9,454 bases of DNA from Aquificaceae bacterium. Its GTDB lineage: Bacteria > Aquificota > Aquificia > Aquificales > Aquificaceae. The notes under the pieces are model-generated. The model saw only the letters and a program-made list of their open reading frames with translations, was not told where the DNA came from and made no database searches. The stretch covers positions 1 through 9,454 of the forward strand of contig WFYM01000070.1 in assembly GCA_015490115.1 (NCBI GenBank), given 5' to 3'. The translations under genes and the position numbers were made by a program. This document shows, one piece after another, positions 5,405 to 9,454 of this stretch. The number at the start of each line of letters is the position of its first letter. Position 1 is the stretch's first letter.

Positions 5405-8400
5405 GAGCATACATAGAGAAGGTGGTAGTTGAAGGTTTCAAGTCTTACGGAAAAGAGAGGAAGGAGATACCCCTCGGCAAAGGTTTCATATCGATTGTAG
5501 GTCCGAACGGTGCCGGGAAGTCCAACATAGGGGACGCCATATCTTTTGCCCTCTGCATAGCCACGACGAAGACCCTAAGGGCTAAGAACCTCTCCTACCT
5601 CATATTTTCAAAGGACGGTGAGAGGGCTGAACACGCCTACGTTGAGGTCCACTTCAAAAACGAGGGAGCCTTTCCCATCGATGAGGAGAAGGTTGTCGTA
5701 TCGAGGAAGGTAACCAGAGACGGGAGAAGCACCTTCAAAGTGAACGGTGTCACCGTAAGGGAGAAGGACCTCAAGGACTTCCTCTCGAAGGCAGGCATAT
5801 ACGAGAACGGCTACAACGTGGTCCTTCAGGGTGACATCATAAAGTTCCTGAAGATGACGCCCGTAGAGAGGAGGAAGGTGATAGAGGACGTGGCGGGAAT
5901 CAGCGAATACGAAGCTAAAAAGGAAAAGGCTATAAAGGACCTCGCCGAAGTGGACATAAAGATAAGGGAGCTGAAGATACTCCTCGACGAGATGAAGGTC
6001 CAGCTCGACCGCCTGAAAGAAGAAAAGGAGAGGCTCGAAAGATACAAAAAACTCGAAGAAGAGAAGAAGAAAACGGAGGTTGCGATACTCTCCAAAGAGA
6101 TTAAAAAATTGACCTCCGAAGAGGAAAAAGCTCTCGAGGACTTGAGGGAGGTTCAAAAGAATATATCAAAGGTAAAGGAAAAGATTTCCGAAAAGGAAGG
6201 TCTCCTGAAGGAGAAAGAGGCGAAGCTAAAAGATCTCAGCGACAAGCTGCTCCCCTTCAAGGAGAAGATCGGAAAGATATCCTCGGACATAGAACACATG
6301 AAAAAGGAGATCGAAAGGAGGCTGAAAAGAAAGGAGGAGATAATCTCGGAGATCTCAAAGGAGGAAAGAGCTGTAGAGTATATGGGGAGGGACCTCGGGA
6401 ACCTAAAAACGGAAACAGAAGCCCTGAGAGCTGACCTCGAAGCAAAAGAGAGGGACCTTGAGGAGCTTTTAAGGATCGAGAGGGAAAGGTATGAGGAGCT
6501 GAAAGCCCTCGACGAGAAGCTGAAGGTCTCCATAGAGGAAGCCCAAAGGACCGAGGAGAAAGAAAGACAGCTGAAGGAACACATAGACAGGCTAAAAGAG
6601 GAGGAGCAAAAGGCGAGGCTCAGGATAGGTGAGATAGAGGCGAAGGTCGAAAGCTCAAAAAAGGAAGTGGATAGGCTGAAGGAGGAGCTGGAGAGCCTAA
6701 AAGAGAAGATAAAAGGCTCCTCCGAGGAACTCGAAAAGCTAAGAAGGATAAAGGCTGTCGAGCAGGATCTGCTCAGGAAGGAGAAGGAGGAGCTAAAGAG
6801 GATAGAGGCTGAAATAAGGGAGGTGAGGGACAGGATAGAGGAGGTATTAAAGGCGAAGGGTTACGTGGAGAGCAAGCTCGCGGACATGGAACCTGCTGAA
6901 AATATCTTCAGGGGAATGGAGGGTGTCTACGGGACAGTCGGTGATCTCATAACTGTCAAAGACCCGGAACACATAAGGGCTGTCGAGGTAGCGGGGGGCG
7001 GGAGGCTGAGATTCGTCGTCGTCGAGGACGAGGACACAGCGAAGAGGTGCATAGACTACCTCAAAGAGAACAATTTGGGGAGGATGAGCTTCATACCCCT
7101 CAGCAGGATTAGGGTGGAGAACAAGCTTCCGCCCCTTCCCCGCATCAAAGGTGTCGTTGACTTCGCCATAAACCTCGTCGAATACGATCCCAAGTTCGAA
7201 AAGGCTGTCAGGTTCGCCCTCGGGGACACCCTCATAGTCGACTCTTTCGAGACGGCAAAAAGGCTCGGCACAGGAGCTTACAGAATAGTGACCTTGGAGG
7301 GGGAACTCTTCGAAAAGAGCGGTGTGATAACGGGGGGGAGCCAAGGGTCCCGAGGGGACTTGGGAAGGAAATTTTACGAGGAGGAGAGGAGGAAGCTGGA
7401 AATTGAAGAGAAGGACCTGAAGGAGAAGGAGGAGGACCTGCTCATAAGGATGAGGGCTGTGAGGAGCGAGATAGCTGAGAAGGAGGGGCTTTTGAAAGTT
7501 GTCGAGAAGAAGATGTCCGAAGTTGAGGAGCTGGCAAGAGAAGGCAAAAGGAAGATCGGGGAGATCGAAGAAAAGATTAAAAAAGCGGAGGAATACGAGA
7601 GCTTCCTTTTAGAGGAAAAGGAAAAGCTCGAAAAGAAGATAGAGGAGCTAAAGGAAGAAATAGAGTATTCCGAGGAAAAGCTCAAGAACCTGCAGCTCAA
7701 AAAGCAGGACATAGTGAACTACTACAAAAGCTCGGGGATAGAGGAAAAGAGGAGGGAATACGAAAAAATAAAGAGGCGGGCGGAGGAGAGGAAGGAGGAG
7801 GCAAGCTCGATCAGGCTCCAGCTGAAGGAGAGGGAGAACGACCTCAAAAACCTCGAAGCTGAGATATCGAGAAGGTCCGCGAAGTTGGAGGACCTAAAAG
7901 CGGAACTCCTCTCCGTAGAGGAAGAAATAAAGAAGCTCGAAGAAGAAAGGAGAAAGCTCGAAGAAGCTGTAAAAAGTGTAGAAGCGGAAGTTTACCAGAT
8001 ATACACGGAAAGGGACAAGGTGGAGGAGGAGGTAAGGAGCTTAAGGGCGGAACTCGGAAGGCTGAGGATGGAAGAAGAGGATCTCATGTCGAGGGAGAGG
8101 GACGTCAGCTCGGTCCTCGGAAGGGTCCAGCAGAAGCTCTCCGACCTCAGGCAGAGGCTCGAGGAGATAGGCTTCGAGGGAGAACTTCCGGAAGTAAAAG
8201 AGTCTGTCTCCAAGCTAAAAGAAAGACTCTACAAGCTCGAGAGGGAACTCGCGGGACTCGGAAGCGTCAACATGAGGGCGGAGGAGGACTACAAAGTGGA
8301 GCTGGAAAGGTATAAGGAATACGAGGAAAGGTATAAAAAGCTCCAAGAGGAGAGGAGGGCTATAAAGGACATGATAGAGGAGATAGAGACGAAGAAGCTA

Positions 8401-8877
8401 AAAGCTTTCATGAGTGCCTTCAAGAGCATAAACAGGAACCTGAGGAGGATATTCTCCTTCCTCTCTCCGGGAGGGAGGGCTGAGATGTTCCTCGAGAACG
8501 AGGTTGACCCGTTCAGCGGCGGGATAAACCTTCTTGTGAAGCCGAGGGGGAAGGACGTCCAATACCTCGAAGCTATGTCCGGAGGTGAGAAGACCCTCGC
8601 AGCCCTCTCCCTCATATTCGCCATACAAGAATACAAGCCTTCCCCCTTTTACTACTTCGACGAGGTAGACGCCCACCTCGATGAGGTGAACGCCAGAAAG
8701 GTGGGTGAGCTGATAAGGGAAAAGTCAAAGGAAGCCCAGTTCATAGTAGTCACCTTAAGGGAGGTCTTGGCTTCCTTCGCTGACAGGCTAATAGGGGTCT
8801 CGGCGAGGGGAGGTGTCTCGAGGGTCTTCCCTGTGAAGAACCTATCCGCGGTCCTCGAAGAGAGCGAAAGCTCTTAA
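5401..8877 (+). CDS. smc: Chromosome segregation ATPase SMC, archaeal-like type
   Basis: 1158 residues. SMC dimers embrace DNA and compact and separate chromosomes, usually with ScpA/ScpB, which are not in this window. Domains in order: N-terminal ATPase lobe with Walker A GPNGAGKSN (34-42) and Q-loop Q143; coiled coil about 165-500; hinge about 506-640 (VYGTVGDLITV through SGVITGGSQGSRGD); returning coiled coil to about 1030; C-terminal lobe with the ABC signature SGGEK (1060-1064, preceded by Met instead of the usual Leu) and Walker B FYYFDE with D1087/E1088, then D-loop AHLD. The frame is open back to 5335, but ATG 5401 gives the standard start (RAYIEKVVVEGFKSYG). AAAGGG lies upstream. The overall pattern (hinge wording GGRLRFVVVEDEDTAK, DEVDAHLDEVN) looks closer to archaeal SMC than to Bacillus SMC, as known for Aquifex. 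It is the last gene of the + strand run. Confidence 0.95.
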   Translation: MRAYIEKVVVEGFKSYGKERKEIPLGKGFISIVGPNGAGKSNIGDAISFALCIATTKTLRAKNLSYLIFSKDGERAEHAYVEVHFKNEGAFPIDEEKVVVSRKVTRDGRSTFKVNGVTVREKDLKDFLSKAGIYENGYNVVLQGDIIKFLKMTPVERRKVIEDVAGISEYEAKKEKAIKDLAEVDIKIRELKILLDEMKVQLDRLKEEKERLERYKKLEEEKKKTEVAILSKEIKKLTSEEEKALEDLREVQKNISKVKEKISEKEGLLKEKEAKLKDLSDKLLPFKEKIGKISSDIEHMKKEIERRLKRKEEIISEISKEERAVEYMGRDLGNLKTETEALRADLEAKERDLEELLRIERERYEELKALDEKLKVSIEEAQRTEEKERQLKEHIDRLKEEEQKARLRIGEIEAKVESSKKEVDRLKEELESLKEKIKGSSEELEKLRRIKAVEQDLLRKEKEELKRIEAEIREVRDRIEEVLKAKGYVESKLADMEPAENIFRGMEGVYGTVGDLITVKDPEHIRAVEVAGGGRLRFVVVEDEDTAKRCIDYLKENNLGRMSFIPLSRIRVENKLPPLPRIKGVVDFAINLVEYDPKFEKAVRFALGDTLIVDSFETAKRLGTGAYRIVTLEGELFEKSGVITGGSQGSRGDLGRKFYEEERRKLEIEEKDLKEKEEDLLIRMRAVRSEIAEKEGLLKVVEKKMSEVEELAREGKRKIGEIEEKIKKAEEYESFLLEEKEKLEKKIEELKEEIEYSEEKLKNLQLKKQDIVNYYKSSGIEEKRREYEKIKRRAEERKEEASSIRLQLKERENDLKNLEAEISRRSAKLEDLKAELLSVEEEIKKLEEERRKLEEAVKSVEAEVYQIYTERDKVEEEVRSLRAELGRLRMEEEDLMSRERDVSSVLGRVQQKLSDLRQRLEEIGFEGELPEVKESVSKLKERLYKLERELAGLGSVNMRAEEDYKVELERYKEYEERYKKLQEERRAIKDMIEEIETKKLKAFMSAFKSINRNLRRIFSFLSPGGRAEMFLENEVDPFSGGINLLVKPRGKDVQYLEAMSGGEKTLAALSLIFAIQEYKPSPFYYFDEVDAHLDEVNARKVGELIREKSKEAQFIVVTLREVLASFADRLIGVSARGGVSRVFPVKNLSAVLEESESS

Positions 8878-9101
8878 GTATTCGTTCTTATGAAAGGCTT
8901 TATCACCTTTATATGTTTCCTGAGCCAGAACAGGGCGCTGACGAGGGCGAGTATAAGCGTCATTAAGGTAGCCACAGGAACTGCCATTTTTTCGTTCACC
9001 CTGATCATGGTGTCCCAGACGAAGAGAAAGAACAGATAAAAGCCGTATAGGACGAAGACGAAGGAGAGGAACTGCCAAAGTCTCCTCAGAAGCTTTCTCA
9101 T
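8874..9101 (-). CDS. Small two-span membrane protein, unrecognised
   Basis: 75 residues: basic N-terminus (RKLLRRLW), first span at about 11-31 rich in Phe, Leu and Tyr, a short loop with WDTMIRVNEK, a second span at about 41-59, and a basic tail (RKHIKVIK). Charge distribution places both ends in the cytoplasm. The family is not recognised. The ATG has no Shine-Dalgarno sequence; the sequence before it is a TATAAT box, so it may be read from a leaderless transcript or by coupling to the VWA gene, which ends 14 nt upstream. No alternative ATG, GTG or TTG start lies close upstream in frame. Its stop codon overlaps that of the convergent smc in TTAA (8874-8877), which supports a real gene end. 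A reading frame with this membrane pattern and normal codon use is unlikely by chance. Confidence 0.75.
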   Translation of the reverse strand: MRKLLRRLWQFLSFVFVLYGFYLFFLFVWDTMIRVNEKMAVPVATLMTLILALVSALFWLRKHIKVIKPFIRTNT

Positions 9102-9117
9102 GAGGAGTATTATACTC
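9099..9117 (-). promoter_or_regulatory. -10 box inside a palindrome directly before the minus-strand ATG
   Basis: On the minus strand TATAAT (9114-9109) is followed by 7 nt and the ATG at 9101, placing a predicted transcription start at the A of the ATG. The box is the centre of a 13-bp inverted repeat GAGTAT-A-ATACTC (9117-9105). No good -35 is visible. The element overlaps the last codon of the VWA gene. Confidence 0.4.
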
Positions 9118-9454
9118 AGCTCACCGAGAGGAGTCTCCTCAGCTGGTTCTCGATCACAAAGGAGAAGGCGGAGGGAAGCTTGGAAATGTCGTCCACGCTT
9201 ATGCCCGTCCTCTCGAAATATTCCTTCACCGTTCTCGTCGCCGGACCGACCCCTATTCCCACTATGGGGAACTTCTGCTTCATCTGAGTTATGAAAGCCT
9301 TCAGCTCCTCACCCCTTATGCCCCTCGTCGGCTCCCCGTCGGTGAATAGGATCACTATGCCCCTGCTTTTCCTCTTCTTGGTGAAGACCTCGAGGCTCTC
9401 GAGACCAACGGCTATAGCTTTACCAAGGTCGGTCCCCCCACCCAACTTGGAAGC
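9116..9454 (-). CDS. VWA-domain protein, C-terminal part (5' truncated by the window edge)
   Basis: The frame is open to the right edge (9454) and ends at TGA 9118-9116; 112 residues are visible, beginning ASKLGGGTDLGKA. Two of the three metal-ion-dependent adhesion site elements of a von Willebrand A domain are present: the Thr of GGGTDL and the Asp of VILFTDGEP. The first one, DxSxS, would lie upstream outside the window. The remainder follows the VWA fold: FPIVGIGVG strand, then a helix, and SAFSFVIENQLRRLL at the C-terminus. VWA domains of this bacterial kind (CoxE/BatA/NorD/CbbO-like) often work with MoxR-type AAA+ ATPases in assembling metal-containing or membrane complexes, but the partner gene is not visible, so the subfamily stays open. 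A TTG at 9445 is inside the domain and is not the true start. Confidence 0.88.
   Translation of the reverse strand, partial: ASKLGGGTDLGKAIAVGLESLEVFTKKRKSRGIVILFTDGEPTRGIRGEELKAFITQMKQKFPIVGIGVGPATRTVKEYFERTGISVDDISKLPSAFSFVIENQLRRLLSVS

Noticed and set aside
5608..6584. Several minus-strand open frames opposite smc, rich in Ser, Phe and Leu
   Set aside because: They are the complement of Lys/Glu-rich coiled-coil codons (AAG/GAG become CTT/CTC); no independent signal was seen.
853..8860. The heptamer GTCCTCG, seen about a dozen times on the + strand
   Set aside because: Most copies are the codon pair Val-Leu (GTC CTC) before a codon starting with G, so codon preference explains them without a DNA-level signal.
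1..9454. CRISPR arrays, insertion sequences, tRNA or rRNA genes, phage or defence genes
   Set aside because: No direct repeat array, transposase, terminal inverted repeats or RNA gene was seen; the window is almost wholly covered by core-type genes.

Overview
The window looks like chromosomal DNA of a thermophilic Gram-negative bacterium, most likely of the Aquificales (Aquifex/Hydrogenobacter/Thermocrinis type). The reasons are a strong preference for AGG (Arg), ATA (Ile) and CTC (Leu) codons, very tight gene packing, lipid A synthesis (LpxD) and a periplasmic OmpH/Skp chaperone that imply an outer membrane, and an SMC protein that resembles the archaeal type. The lineage is an inference from sequence style; no rRNA gene is present to confirm it.

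Layout: bases 1-128 hold the end of a thioredoxin-fold (TlpA/ResA-like) gene, followed by a probable terminator (about 156-190) and a TATAAT box. From 208 to 8877 nine genes run on the + strand with gaps of 29 bp or less and three ATGA stop/start overlaps, so they probably form one long operon. Its first half is a haem A / terminal oxidase assembly module: a 63-aa single-span membrane protein, CtaA (haem A synthase), CtaB (haem O synthase), a divergent haem-copper oxidase subunit I homologue, a very short single-span peptide overlapping the end of that gene, and a DUF420 (CtaM/YozB-like) membrane protein. Its second half is envelope and chromosome biology: Skp/OmpH, LpxD and SMC. On the minus strand lie a 75-aa two-span membrane protein, convergent with smc and sharing a TTAA stop overlap, and the 3' part of a von Willebrand factor A (VWA) domain gene that runs off the right edge.

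How the genes fit together: CtaB farnesylates haem B to haem O, CtaA oxidises haem O to haem A, and CtaM-type DUF420 proteins are needed for aa3-type oxidase assembly in Firmicutes. The oxidase-like protein between them keeps the residues aligned with haem ligands but seems to have lost two of the three CuB histidine ligands and the cross-linked tyrosine. It is therefore unlikely to reduce oxygen, and a haem-binding or assembly role is more plausible. This is the most novel item in the window. No subunit II (CuA) gene is present.

Two genes, at 208 (+) and 9101 (-), have a perfect TATAAT 7-8 nt before the ATG and no Shine-Dalgarno sequence, which suggests leaderless transcripts. Most other genes here have recognisable Shine-Dalgarno sequences or are translationally coupled.
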